A stretch of 64,000 nt of DNA from Thermoleophilaceae bacterium. Lineage in GTDB: Bacteria > Actinomycetota > Thermoleophilia > Solirubrobacterales > Thermoleophilaceae. Of this stretch, positions 1-7,543 are shown in pieces. Position numbers and translations under genes: made by a program. The notes under the pieces are model-generated. The model did not search any database, was not told the origin of the DNA, and was given only the letters and a program-made list of their open reading frames with translations. Where the stretch lies: positions 55,783-119,782 of the forward strand of contig JAUJNT010000007.1 of NCBI GenBank assembly GCA_030448005.1, read 5' to 3'. How positions within the stretch are numbered: the stretch's first letter is position 1; each line of letters starts with the position of its first letter.

Positions 1-293
1 TCGTGACCAGGCGCTCGGGCAACTCGGTCGAGGTGTATGGCCAGGCGCGACCTTCCCGCCTGCTGCGCGGCGGTCCGGTCACCCGTGTCGCAGTACAGAT
101 GCAGATCCGCGGCGTGTTCACCACGGTCACCCAGCCGCTCACGAACTCTCGCGGGATCTTCCGCGTGAACGTCAATCGCTCCGGGGCCGCGCGCGCGCGG
201 TGGCGGCTGGTCTGGCAGAACGGCGACACGGGCGAGTTCTTCACCAGCCGGGTGGCCCGTGCGGGCAGCCGGCTGAAGTACCGGAGCGGGTAG
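1..293 (+). CDS. C-terminal end of a secreted glycoside-hydrolase-like protein (5' truncated by window edge)
   Basis: Only the last 97 codons or so are present; the frame is open to the left edge and stops at 291-293. The visible part resembles the C-terminal ~80 residues of the glycoside-hydrolase-like protein at 5858-7447: both share a pattern of VEVYGQAR / VEVWGQAR, then an N.G.FRV segment, an arginine-rich strand pair and a final R.GSRLKYR / R.GRRIRYL. This looks like a small all-beta accessory domain appended to secreted enzymes. No catalytic part is visible, so the function of the whole protein cannot be stated. A strong hairpin repeat begins 10 nt after the stop. Confidence 0.6.
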   Translation, partial: VTRRSGNSVEVYGQARPSRLLRGGPVTRVAVQMQIRGVFTTVTQPLTNSRGIFRVNVNRSGAARARWRLVWQNGDTGEFFTSRVARAGSRLKYRSG

Positions 294-303
294 GGGGAGA
301 ATC

Positions 304-350
304 CCGGGGGCTCCCGCCCCCGGAGCCCCCGGCGCCGCTTGCCCTACGGC
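304..350 (+). repeat. Hairpin repeat, copy 1 (possible terminator)
   Basis: Perfect 11-bp inverted repeat CCGGGGGCTCC (304-314) / GGAGCCCCCGG (322-332) with a 7-nt loop. A conserved tail GCCCTACGGC follows at 341-350. The same hairpin with the same tail at the same spacing recurs at 29973-30020. Both copies lie 5-10 nt after a stop codon, which fits a factor-independent or REP-like terminator. The conserved tail, and the lack of a T-tract, suggest a repeat family rather than a simple terminator. Confidence 0.65.
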
Positions 351-508
351 CTCCCCTGATGGTCCGGGGGGGCAGGGCTCTGACCGCCGCTTGCGACCCA
401 CACCCCTGGCGGGGCCGGCGTCGCCCCCATGTGGTGGTCGCTCGCCGGGAGCTCCCGCCCCGGAGGCCCCCGCTGCGGGGGGCTGCCTCGTGTCGTAGGG
501 TGCGCTCT

Positions 509-678
509 GCGACGCCGTGTGACCGAGGCGGGTGGTGCGCCTTCGGGCGTGTCTCCCTCTCCGGGGTTACCCCGGGGAAGTTCATTGACCAGAGCAGAGC
601 ATCGCGAGCCCATCGCTGCACCCACAGGGGGGCAGGCCCGGGCGCGCACGACGAAGAGCGGTCGGTGCGCGGCGTCGC
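509..678 (+). ncRNA. Candidate retron msr-msd RNA upstream of the reverse transcriptase
   Basis: A long-range stem pairs 509-521 with 666-678 (13 bp, three G-U pairs). It continues after a bulged A522 as 523-526 with 662-665, giving 17 bp in total: the a1/a2 position of retron RNAs. Inside lie stem-loop 1 at 530-557 (cUUCGg tetraloop at 541-546, 11 bp with one mismatch), stem-loop 2 at 558-578 (9 bp, loop UUA at 567-569), and a larger hairpin 604-647 (7 of 8 outer pairs) whose inner arm is CUGC 616-619 / GCAG 632-635 plus CCC/GGG. Known retron RNAs have the order a1, short msr hairpins, long msd hairpin, a2, then the RT gene; here a2 ends 15 nt before the RT start. G527, just after the closing stem, would be the candidate branch guanosine. 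The canonical UAGC context is not seen. The folding was done by eye. Confidence 0.6.
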
Positions 679-693
679 TAGTCTGCCTGCGCC

Positions 694-2031
694 GTGTATG
701 ACCGGCGCACACGCTGGTACCTGGCGCGCTGCCTGGCGGATGCGTTCCTCGCAGGCGCCTGGGAGCGGCGGCACCTGAGGGACCGGGCGGGGCAAGCGCT
801 CGAGCCGGCACCGGCGTGGGTGGCGCCGCTGATCGGGAAGGTCCTGACCGCCTACTTGCATCCGCCCAGGGATCGGCCGCGCGAGCTTGCCCGCTTCGTG
901 GCCTTCCAGCTCGAGACGGCCGGCTGGCGCTCGCCCCGCGACCGTCCCCAGGTGCGCCGCTGGTTTCTCCCGGCGCTCGAGATGGGCCGCCGCCCGTGGC
1001 CGGTGCCCGAGCTGTCCTCCCTCGACGCGCTGGCATCCTTTCTCAATGTGGACGCAGGACGGCTCGACTGGCTCGCGGATAGCCGCGGGCTCGAGCGAAC
1101 GGTGACCGATCTGCGGCTGCGCAACTACCGCTACGTTTGGCTCCCGCGGCCAGGTGGACCGCCACGGGTGATCGAGCGTCCCAAGGCCGGGCTGAAGGCG
1201 ATCCAGCGGCAGGTGCTGCACGAGATTCTCGACTGGATCCCCGTCCACGGGGCAGCTCATGGGTTCACGCGCGGACGCTCGGCGATCACCGGCGCCTCCG
1301 AACACACCGGTCGGCCGGTGATCGTGCGATTCGACCTCGAGGACTTCTTCGCGTCGGTCTCCGCCGGGCGGGTGTTCGGCATCTTCCGCACCGCCGGCTA
1401 TCCGGAACCGGTGGCCCACTCACTCACGGCGCTCACCACGAACGCGGTCCCCATCGACGAATGGTCCGCTGTGCCGCGGCCGGTCGACCGGACCCCGGCC
1501 GCCGCGCACTATCGGCTCGGCCGCCGGCTCGCCACGCCGCACCTGCCACAGGGAGCTCCCACATCGCCGGCGCTCGCCAACCTGGCCGGCTTCAGGCTCG
1601 ATCGCCGGCTTTCAGAGCTGGCCGCTGCGCTCGGAGGCACCTACACCCGCTACGCCGACGACCTGACGCTGTCGGGCTCCCGATGGCTGCTCGGTCAGAC
1701 CGAGCGGCTACGTGCGACGGTGGCCGCGATCGCGCGCGAAGAAGGCTTCCTGGTCAATCACCGCAAGTCGGGGTTGGCCACTCGGGCTGCGCGACAGCAG
1801 GTCTGCGGGATCGTCGTGAACGAGCGCCTCAACGTGCCACGTGGGGAGTACGAGAAGCTCAAGGCCATCCTTCACAACGCCGCTCGGCGCGGGCCGGCGG
1901 GTGAGAACCGGTCGGGGGTGGCCGACTTTCGCTCCCACCTGTTGGGTCGGATCGCGTGGGTGGAGTCGCTCAACCCCGGGCGCGGCGGGAAGCTGCGCGC
2001 CCAGTTCGCCCGGGTCGACTGGGACCCTTGA
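694..2031 (+). CDS. Retron-type reverse transcriptase with long N-terminal extension
   Basis: 445-residue RNA-directed DNA polymerase, GTG start. Palm motifs in order: FDLEDFF (213-219, first catalytic Asp), LPQGAPTSP (284-292), YADD (320-323, catalytic pair), GFLVN.RKSG (351-360), then VCGIVVN (370-376). Retron RTs carry NAxxH before the palm and VTG after it; here these read GASEH (200-204) and VCG (370-372), close variants in the right places. A VHG..GF..GRS stretch (184-196) also fits the retron branch. Residues 1-140 precede the usual RT start and contain two predicted helical blocks of unknown role; long N-terminal extensions are known in some retron RTs. The candidate msr-msd RNA lies directly upstream and a tRNA-Gly downstream. 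No separate effector gene is present, so the extension may be the effector or RNA-binding part. A group II intron RT is unlikely: there is no maturase or HNH domain. Confidence 0.88.
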   Translation: MYDRRTRWYLARCLADAFLAGAWERRHLRDRAGQALEPAPAWVAPLIGKVLTAYLHPPRDRPRELARFVAFQLETAGWRSPRDRPQVRRWFLPALEMGRRPWPVPELSSLDALASFLNVDAGRLDWLADSRGLERTVTDLRLRNYRYVWLPRPGGPPRVIERPKAGLKAIQRQVLHEILDWIPVHGAAHGFTRGRSAITGASEHTGRPVIVRFDLEDFFASVSAGRVFGIFRTAGYPEPVAHSLTALTTNAVPIDEWSAVPRPVDRTPAAAHYRLGRRLATPHLPQGAPTSPALANLAGFRLDRRLSELAAALGGTYTRYADDLTLSGSRWLLGQTERLRATVAAIAREEGFLVNHRKSGLATRAARQQVCGIVVNERLNVPRGEYEKLKAILHNAARRGPAGENRSGVADFRSHLLGRIAWVESLNPGRGGKLRAQFARVDWDP

Positions 2032-2193
2032 CGGCAGGTGGTGCTGCTCAGCGCCGCTTCGCCGGGAGGACCCAACCTCGACGAGCCCCCTCGAGAGCCG
2101 CGTGAGGGCCATAGCCTGCGCCATATGCCTCGAAACTCAAGAGAAGTGGGCAGCCGGGTGGCGGAGTTGGGGTCGTTGCGTGAGGTGCGCTCA

Positions 2194-2266
2194 AGCGGAC
2201 GACGGGCCTCGAACCCGCGACCTCGAGCTTGGGAAGCTCGCGCTCTACCAACTGAGCTACGTCCGC
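2194..2266 (-). tRNA. tRNA-Gly (anticodon CCC)
   Basis: Read on the minus strand, the acceptor stem GCGGACG pairs with CGTCCGC. The D-arm contains AGCTCAGTTGGTAGAGC, the anticodon stem CGAGC/GCTCG holds loop TTCCCAA (anticodon CCC, decoding GGG), and the T-arm is GCGGGTTCGAGGCCCGT. No 3' CCA is encoded; the discriminator base is T. Its 3' end points toward the reverse transcriptase gene, the side at which integrating elements usually insert. Confidence 0.95.
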
Positions 2267-2323
2267 GCCGAGCGCCGATTCTACCTTGACCGGGTTGGAC
2301 GGAGGAGCTCCTCAATACCCTGG

Positions 2324-2890
2324 ATGGTGCCGATGAGCCGTCTGCTCTCCCCCTTTTCCATCGTCGCCACCGTCTGCGCGGTCGCGCTCATCGCGCTCCT
2401 CGGGTACGGGCTCGGGTCCAAGCGGCCAGACCGCGGGATAGAACAGGCCCTGGCGCGGGGGGAGACGGTGAAGGCGCCGGCCTTCGAGCTGCCCGCGCTC
2501 GGCGGGGGGAGCAGGACCTCGCTCGTCGACCTGCGCGGCAAGGTCGTGGTCTTGAACCTCTGGGCGTCGTGGTGTGAACCCTGCAGGGCCGAATCACCCC
2601 TGCTCGAGCGCTGGCACCGGCGGATCTCGGCGGGCGGAGCGGCCACGGTGCTCGGAGTGGACGTCCTGGACGTGTCGAGCGACGCGCGGGCGTTCGTTCG
2701 GAAGTTCGGTCTCACCTACCCTCAGCTGCGCGACTCCGACGACTCGGTCCGGGCGGACTACGGCGCGACGGGTGTGCCCGAGACGGTGGTGATAGACCGC
2801 CGCGGGCAGATCGCCGCGGTCAGACGGGGCCCGGTCGACGATCGGTTCATGCGCGAGAAGGTGCTCCCCCTGGTCGAGGCCTCCGGTTGA
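2324..2890 (+). CDS. Membrane-anchored TlpA/ResA-type thioredoxin (cytochrome c maturation)
   Basis: About 188 residues. An N-terminal membrane anchor (roughly 10-30) precedes a thioredoxin-like fold with WCEPC (redox CxxC) after the strand VVVLNLWASW, and a GVPETVVID segment carrying the cis-proline. Such proteins reduce the haem-binding cysteines of apocytochrome c, or other periplasmic/extracytoplasmic disulfides, on the outer face of the membrane. The ATG at 2324 was chosen because GGAGGAG lies at 2301-2307 and the frame further upstream runs antisense through the tRNA gene; ATG 2333 is an alternative. It overlaps the CcmH-like gene by 4 nt (TTGA) and is followed by a CcdA gene, so the three form a System II cytochrome c maturation operon. 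Confidence 0.88.
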   Translation: MVPMSRLLSPFSIVATVCAVALIALLGYGLGSKRPDRGIEQALARGETVKAPAFELPALGGGSRTSLVDLRGKVVVLNLWASWCEPCRAESPLLERWHRRISAGGAATVLGVDVLDVSSDARAFVRKFGLTYPQLRDSDDSVRADYGATGVPETVVIDRRGQIAAVRRGPVDDRFMREKVLPLVEASG

Positions 2891-3333
2891 AGCGGGCGCT
2901 CGCCACGCTGCTGATCCTGCTCGCCGCGGCGGCGCCCGCCGCCCAGGCGTGCCCGAAGACCACGCTCGAGGACGTGGAGGACGAAGTGATGTGCCCGGTG
3001 TGCGGCACACCGCTCGAGCTGGCCACCGAGGCGCCGCAGGCAGCCCGCGAACGGGAGCTCATCCGGCGTCTGGTGGACGGTTGCCGCTCAAAAGAGCAGG
3101 TCAAGGCGGTGCTGGCCGCCGAGTTCGGAGACGAGGTGCTGGCCGTGCCCGGAGACGACGGCTTCGACCTGGCCGCGTATGTGGTGCCCGGCCTCGCAAT
3201 CGTCGTGGCCTTTTTGGCGCTCGGCATGGCGGCGCTGAGGTGGCGGGGCGGGCGCGGCGGCGCGGCGGCCGAGCAGCCGCCGAGCGCGGTCGCCAGGCGG
3301 CTCGAGTCCGATCTGGAGCGCTACGACCTATGA
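2887..3333 (+). CDS. CcmH/CycL-like cytochrome c maturation thiol protein
   Basis: 148 residues with a signal peptide (1-21), then VMCPVCGTPLE, which matches the (L)RCxxC redox motif of CcmH/NrfF, a helical region with an R.LVDGC segment, one membrane helix (~100-120) and a short cytoplasmic tail. CcmH proteins bind and reduce apocytochrome c for haem ligation. The TTG start overlaps the stop of the TlpA-like gene (TTGA). Having a CcmH-like protein next to CcdA and a ResA-like protein mixes System I and II parts, which occurs in actinobacteria. The haem-ligation proteins (CcsA/ResB) are not in the window. Confidence 0.82.
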   Translation: MKRALATLLILLAAAAPAAQACPKTTLEDVEDEVMCPVCGTPLELATEAPQAARERELIRRLVDGCRSKEQVKAVLAAEFGDEVLAVPGDDGFDLAAYVVPGLAIVVAFLALGMAALRWRGGRGGAAAEQPPSAVARRLESDLERYDL

Positions 3334-3343
3334 GCCCGCGAAG

Positions 3344-4090
3344 GTGATCGCGGCTGACGTGGACACCACGGTGGTGGCCGCCTTCGCGGTCGGCTTCATC
3401 TCGTTCATCTCTCCCTGCGTGCTGCCGCTCGTGCCCGGTTACCTGTCGACCATCTCGGGCGTCTCGTTCGCCGATCTGCAGGAGGGGCGGGGCCGCGGCA
3501 AGGTGCTCGGCCCGGCGCTGCTCTTCTGCCTGTCGTTCACCGTGATGTTCATCGCGCTCGGGATGAGCGCCACGGGCCTGGGCTCGTTGCTCCAGGACAA
3601 CCGCCTGCTGCTGCGACAGATCTCGGGGGTCGTGATCGCGCTGCTCGGCGTGCTCTTCATCTCAACGCTCTTCATCTCGCGCCTCAACCGCCAGTGGCGG
3701 CCCGAGGCGCTGCTGTCACGGGCCTCAGCCGGCGGTCCCATCGTGGCCGGCGTTGCCTTCGCCGTCGCCTGGCTGCCCTGCACGGGCCCCACCCTGGGGG
3801 CGATCCTCACCGCTGCCGGAACGGAGTCGAGCTTCGGGGAGGGCGGGCTGCTATTGGCCTTCTACGCGCTCGGCCTGACGGTGCCGTTCATGCTCAGCGC
3901 GCTCGCCTTCTCGTCGGTCTCGGGCCTCTTTCGCTTCTTTCGCGACCACTATTCGGCGATCACGGTGGTGTCGGGGGTGGTGCTGGTGGTGATGGGGATG
4001 CTGCTCTACACCAACGAGCTCACCCGGCTGAACACGGAGGCACTCGACCTCATGAACGACCTCGGGGTCAACTTCTTCAGCGAGATCTGA
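3344..4090 (+). CDS. ccdA: CcdA-type thiol-disulfide electron transporter
   Basis: 248 residues, six or so membrane helices. The family signature is visible as SFISPCVLPLVPGYL (residues ~20-34, first redox Cys after Pro) and AWLPCTGPTLGAIL (~143-156, second redox Cys). CcdA carries electrons from cytoplasmic thioredoxin across the membrane to TlpA/ResA-type proteins. GTG start at 3344, 10 nt after the CcmH-like stop, so it is co-transcribed with that operon. Length is typical of CcdA rather than the longer DsbD. Confidence 0.9.
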   Translation: MIAADVDTTVVAAFAVGFISFISPCVLPLVPGYLSTISGVSFADLQEGRGRGKVLGPALLFCLSFTVMFIALGMSATGLGSLLQDNRLLLRQISGVVIALLGVLFISTLFISRLNRQWRPEALLSRASAGGPIVAGVAFAVAWLPCTGPTLGAILTAAGTESSFGEGGLLLAFYALGLTVPFMLSALAFSSVSGLFRFFRDHYSAITVVSGVVLVVMGMLLYTNELTRLNTEALDLMNDLGVNFFSEI

Positions 4091-4137
4091 GCCGGCCGGG
4101 CCCGTCGCATGCAGGCCTGCGCGGCCAGTCGAACGCG

Positions 4138-5766
4138 CTACATCTCCGCCGGCGCGGCGAGCCCCAGCAGATCGAGCGAGCGCGCGATCACCCGGCGGGT
4201 GCTCTCGCAGGTCGCGATCCGGAGATCCTCGTCGCCGCCCTCCTCCGCGGCTCCCACCACCTTGCAGTCGCGGTAGAAGGCGGAGAAGTCCTGGGCCACC
4301 TCGGTCACGTATGTGGTCAGGCGGTGAGGGGCTCGGCGCTCGGCGGCCTCCGTTACCTCCTCCGGGAACTCGAGCAGGCGCTTCACGAGCGAGCGCGCAG
4401 AGCGGTGCAGCTCCTCGGCGCTCCCGGCCACGTCCGCCGCCAGGGCCCGGGTGACCCGCTCCTCGCCGGCCCTGCGCAGGATGCTCGCGATCCGGGCGTG
4501 GGCGTACTGGGCGTAGTAGACGGGGTTGTCCTGGCTCCGGCGGCGGGCCAGGTCGAGGTCCAGGTCGAGTGGGGTGTCGTGGCTGCGCTGGAGCAGGAAC
4601 CAGCGTGTGGCGTCGACGCCGATGTCCTCGACCAGGTCATCGAGCGTCACGAACTCCCCGCCTCGCTTCGACATCTGCGCTCGCTGGCCGCCCTCGATGA
4701 GGCTCACCAGCTGCATGATCAGCAGCTCCAGTTGCTCGGGGTCCCCTCCGAGGGCCTCCCACGCGGCGCGCATGCGCGCGACGTAGCCGTGGTGATCGGC
4801 GCCCCAGACCGCGATCACCCGGTCATAGCCGCGGGCCCGCTTGTCCTCGTGATAGGCGATATCCGAGCCGAAGTAGGTGAGCTCCCCGTTGGAGCGCATC
4901 AGCACGCGGTCCTTGTCGTCGCCGAAGCTCGTGGTGCGCAGCCAGACCGCGCCGTCGAGCGGGTACACGTGCTCGCGCTCCTCCAACCTGTCGAGCACCT
5001 CCGCGACCGCGCCCGAGTCGTGCAAAGCTTCTTCTGAGGAGAAGCGATCCATGTGCACGCGAAAGCGCGCGAGCGTCTCCCGGACCTCCTCGAGCATGAT
5101 CTCGACCGCCCGCCGGGCAAGCTTCTCGCCATCTATCTCGGCGGCGCCGGGAAGGCGCTGGGCCACCTCGACAACGTACGCGCCCTGATAGCCGTCCTCG
5201 GGCGGGTCCTCGCCCTGTCCGCGCGCCCGGATCGAGGCCACGAAGCGCTCGATCTGGCCGCCGCGATCGTTCACGTAGTACTCGCGATCGACGTCGTTGC
5301 CCGCGAACTCGAGGATGCGGCAGAGCGAGTCGCCATAGGCGGCGTGGCGCCCGGAGGCCACCGTGACGGGGCCGGTGGGGTTGGCGCTCACGAACTCCAC
5401 GTTGATCCGCTGCGCTCCCGATCGATCGCCCGCCCCGTAGGCGTCCCCCGCCTCGAGCGTGCCGGCCAGCGAGCGGCAGCACCAGGCGTCCGACATGAAG
5501 AGATTGAGAAAGCCCGGCCCGGCCACCTCCGCCCGCCCCAGGTCATTGCCCAGACGCTCGCCGAGCCCTTCGGCGATCCGCTCGGCGATCGCCCGCGGCG
5601 GCTGCCCCATGCCGGGGGCCAGCAGCATGGCGACGTTGGTGGAGTAGTCGCCGAAGTCGGGCTTTGACGGGCGCTCCAGGGTGGGCGGCTGGACCGGCCC
5701 GCCGCCGCGCACGGCCGAGGCCGTGGCCACCACCGCGGAGAGAAGATCGCCTACCGGATCGCTCAC
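4138..5766 (-). CDS. argS: Arginyl-tRNA synthetase
   Basis: Class I synthetase that charges tRNA-Arg. About 542 residues with the N-terminal Arg-tRNA synthetase domain (KPDFGDYSTNVA), the FVSANPTGPVTVASGRH signature in which ANPTGP and GRH stand for the HIGH region, the catalytic core (DYVNDRGGQIERF-like segment, GADHHGYVAR), MSKRGGEFV as KMSKS-type loop, and a C-terminal DALR anticodon-binding domain ending LGLAAPAEM. The GTG at 5766 (MSDPVGDLL) was chosen because the family begins close to this point; an open extension of 21 codons upstream looks non-coding. It converges on ccdA. Confidence 0.95.
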   Translation of the reverse strand: MSDPVGDLLSAVVATASAVRGGGPVQPPTLERPSKPDFGDYSTNVAMLLAPGMGQPPRAIAERIAEGLGERLGNDLGRAEVAGPGFLNLFMSDAWCCRSLAGTLEAGDAYGAGDRSGAQRINVEFVSANPTGPVTVASGRHAAYGDSLCRILEFAGNDVDREYYVNDRGGQIERFVASIRARGQGEDPPEDGYQGAYVVEVAQRLPGAAEIDGEKLARRAVEIMLEEVRETLARFRVHMDRFSSEEALHDSGAVAEVLDRLEEREHVYPLDGAVWLRTTSFGDDKDRVLMRSNGELTYFGSDIAYHEDKRARGYDRVIAVWGADHHGYVARMRAAWEALGGDPEQLELLIMQLVSLIEGGQRAQMSKRGGEFVTLDDLVEDIGVDATRWFLLQRSHDTPLDLDLDLARRRSQDNPVYYAQYAHARIASILRRAGEERVTRALAADVAGSAEELHRSARSLVKRLLEFPEEVTEAAERRAPHRLTTYVTEVAQDFSAFYRDCKVVGAAEEGGDEDLRIATCESTRRVIARSLDLLGLAAPAEM

Positions 5767-5857
5767 CCGTGCAGCATTGCGCACCGGCCGCGCTCGGCCC
5801 CTCCCGGCGGCCGTGGCCGGCCGGGGCACTCAACGGGTCCCGCGCCGGCCAGGCGCG

Positions 5858-7447
5858 CTAGCGCCGGGGGCTGCGCCGGCGTGGCTCGCGCAGGCGCGGC
5901 TGCAGCGGGCCCGGCCTCGGCTCGAGGTAGCGGATGCGCCGGCCCGCCCGCGCCTGGCGACTCAGCATGAGAGCCCCGTCCGGGGCGCGCCACTCGAGCC
6001 GGTAGCGAAGCCGCGCGGCCCCCTTCCTGCTCAGACGGACCCTGAAGTAGCCCGCGGGGTTCGTGCGCACCGTGCGGACCGCCCTGAATGGCCCTCCCCG
6101 CCCGGGCGAGAGCGTGATCGTCATGTCGGTGGGACCCTCCGCGGGCCGGGCTTGGCCCCACACCTCCACCTCGTCGCGTGCCAGCCGCGTGACCACCAGC
6201 GGGATGCGGAATGCAGTGAGCGCCGGCTTGGGTGTGCCGTCGAGGAACCTGAGCCCCGTCGTGTACTTGTCCTGGTCGGGGTCCTCGCGAGGCGCCGCCG
6301 GCACGTCGTAGAGCTCGAACTGCGAGATCGATTTCACCCGCGGGTCGCCGAAGTAGAGGCGCTCGGCCTCGTTGATCGCCGCGGCGTGTCGGCCCAGGGT
6401 GAGGCCGAAGTTCCCATCCGGCGGGTTGGTCTGAAACCCGAACTCGGTCAGGTAGATGCCGCGGCCCGTCGGTATCCGGCCGAGCTTTGCGGCGCGGTCC
6501 ATCAGACGATGAACCCGCGACACGTAGGCGGGGGCGATCGAGTCCTTCGAGTAGGAGCGTGTGAAGACCGACCCGCTCGCGTGGTTGTTGTACGGGTGCA
6601 CCGCGATGCCGCCGATCGGCAGCTTCTGCGGGCGAACGCAGCCCTGCAGCCGGCGGATCTGCCCCTTGTAGGGGCGGCCCTTCGGGTCCAGGCAGAGCGC
6701 CGCGTAGAGGGTCTCCATCGGCGAGCTGATGGCAGCGGTCTCGCCGAAGAGCACGTCGTTCTGCCGCGGCGGATCGCTGATCGAGATGGCCTTCCACCCC
6801 TCGAACCAGAGCTCCCGGTACCGCTTTGCGGCCACGTCGACGGTGCGGCCGCTCTGGCGGGCCTTCTGGGGGAAGAGGTAGTGCTCGAGGTTGGGCTCGT
6901 TCCACATCGAGTAGAGAACCACCGAGCCGCCGTGAGACCCCGCTGCCTGAGTCCCGTAGCGCCGCGCCACCGCGTGGGCGAACTGGCCGAACATCACCGG
7001 GTCTGGCTTCCACATGCAGGACAGCTCGAGGAAGCTGTAGCCCCCCGTGTGGTGGGGGCAGCCCGAGGGCTCCTCAGAGGCCCAGTAGGGCATCGGCAGG
7101 GTGAGCGTGAGGAAGACCTTCAGCCCGTGGCGGCGCGCGCGATCCACGAAGTCGTCGTAGATCTTCCAGTCATAGCCCGGCGAATCGGGGTTTCCGATGT
7201 CAAAGCCCGCGGGCCTTTCCCGCGACTGCGGCTGCGGGGAGACCTGGTTCCACACCACGAAGGTGCGCACAACGTCGGCGCCGAGGGCCTTTGCCTCCTC
7301 CATGGCCTTGTCGGGGTCGTGCTGGGAGATCCCGAGGAAGGCGGCGTCGTCCTGGAAGATCGAGATCTGGCGGCTGGAGGCATGTGACGCGGGAGCTGCC
7401 GCCGCCAGCAGCGCGAGCATGGCCAGCAGCAGCCGCACCGCGCGCAT
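5858..7447 (-). CDS. Secreted glycoside hydrolase, clan A (GH5/GH39-like) TIM barrel
   Basis: 529 residues from the ATG at 7447, which places a clear signal peptide (MRAVRLLLAMLALLAAAAPA) at the N-terminus. The barrel has a WNEPN motif (~182-186; Glu as acid/base) and YLTEFGFQT (~332-340; Glu as nucleophile), the paired glutamates of clan GH-A retaining glycosidases. A KVFLTLTLP strand and an AVHPYNNH segment fit as well. The last ~80 residues form a separate beta-rich domain that is also seen in the truncated protein at the window start. Substrate cannot be told from sequence. It could act on its own cell envelope glycans or on environmental polysaccharide. Single gene, between argS and rlmH on the same strand. 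Confidence 0.75.
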   Translation of the reverse strand: MRAVRLLLAMLALLAAAAPASHASSRQISIFQDDAAFLGISQHDPDKAMEEAKALGADVVRTFVVWNQVSPQPQSRERPAGFDIGNPDSPGYDWKIYDDFVDRARRHGLKVFLTLTLPMPYWASEEPSGCPHHTGGYSFLELSCMWKPDPVMFGQFAHAVARRYGTQAAGSHGGSVVLYSMWNEPNLEHYLFPQKARQSGRTVDVAAKRYRELWFEGWKAISISDPPRQNDVLFGETAAISSPMETLYAALCLDPKGRPYKGQIRRLQGCVRPQKLPIGGIAVHPYNNHASGSVFTRSYSKDSIAPAYVSRVHRLMDRAAKLGRIPTGRGIYLTEFGFQTNPPDGNFGLTLGRHAAAINEAERLYFGDPRVKSISQFELYDVPAAPREDPDQDKYTTGLRFLDGTPKPALTAFRIPLVVTRLARDEVEVWGQARPAEGPTDMTITLSPGRGGPFRAVRTVRTNPAGYFRVRLSRKGAARLRYRLEWRAPDGALMLSRQARAGRRIRYLEPRPGPLQPRLREPRRRSPRR

Positions 7448-7543
7448 CTTCGTGCCGCGACGCGCGTCCCAGCGTGCCGCCGCCTCCCTTGGATTCCCGC
7501 CCACGCCACTCAGTCTTGCGCATCGGAGCGCGGCCCGGCGCGG

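Noticed and set aside
241-1419. Long open minus-strand frame opposite the RT and its upstream region
   Set aside because: Arg/Pro/Gly/Ala-rich text without motifs, typical of a shadow frame in high-GC DNA; the RT motifs on the plus strand are decisive.
1841-2323. Upstream extension of the TlpA-like frame
   Set aside because: It overlaps the 3' end of the RT gene and runs antisense through tRNA-Gly; the protein only becomes family-like after 2324.
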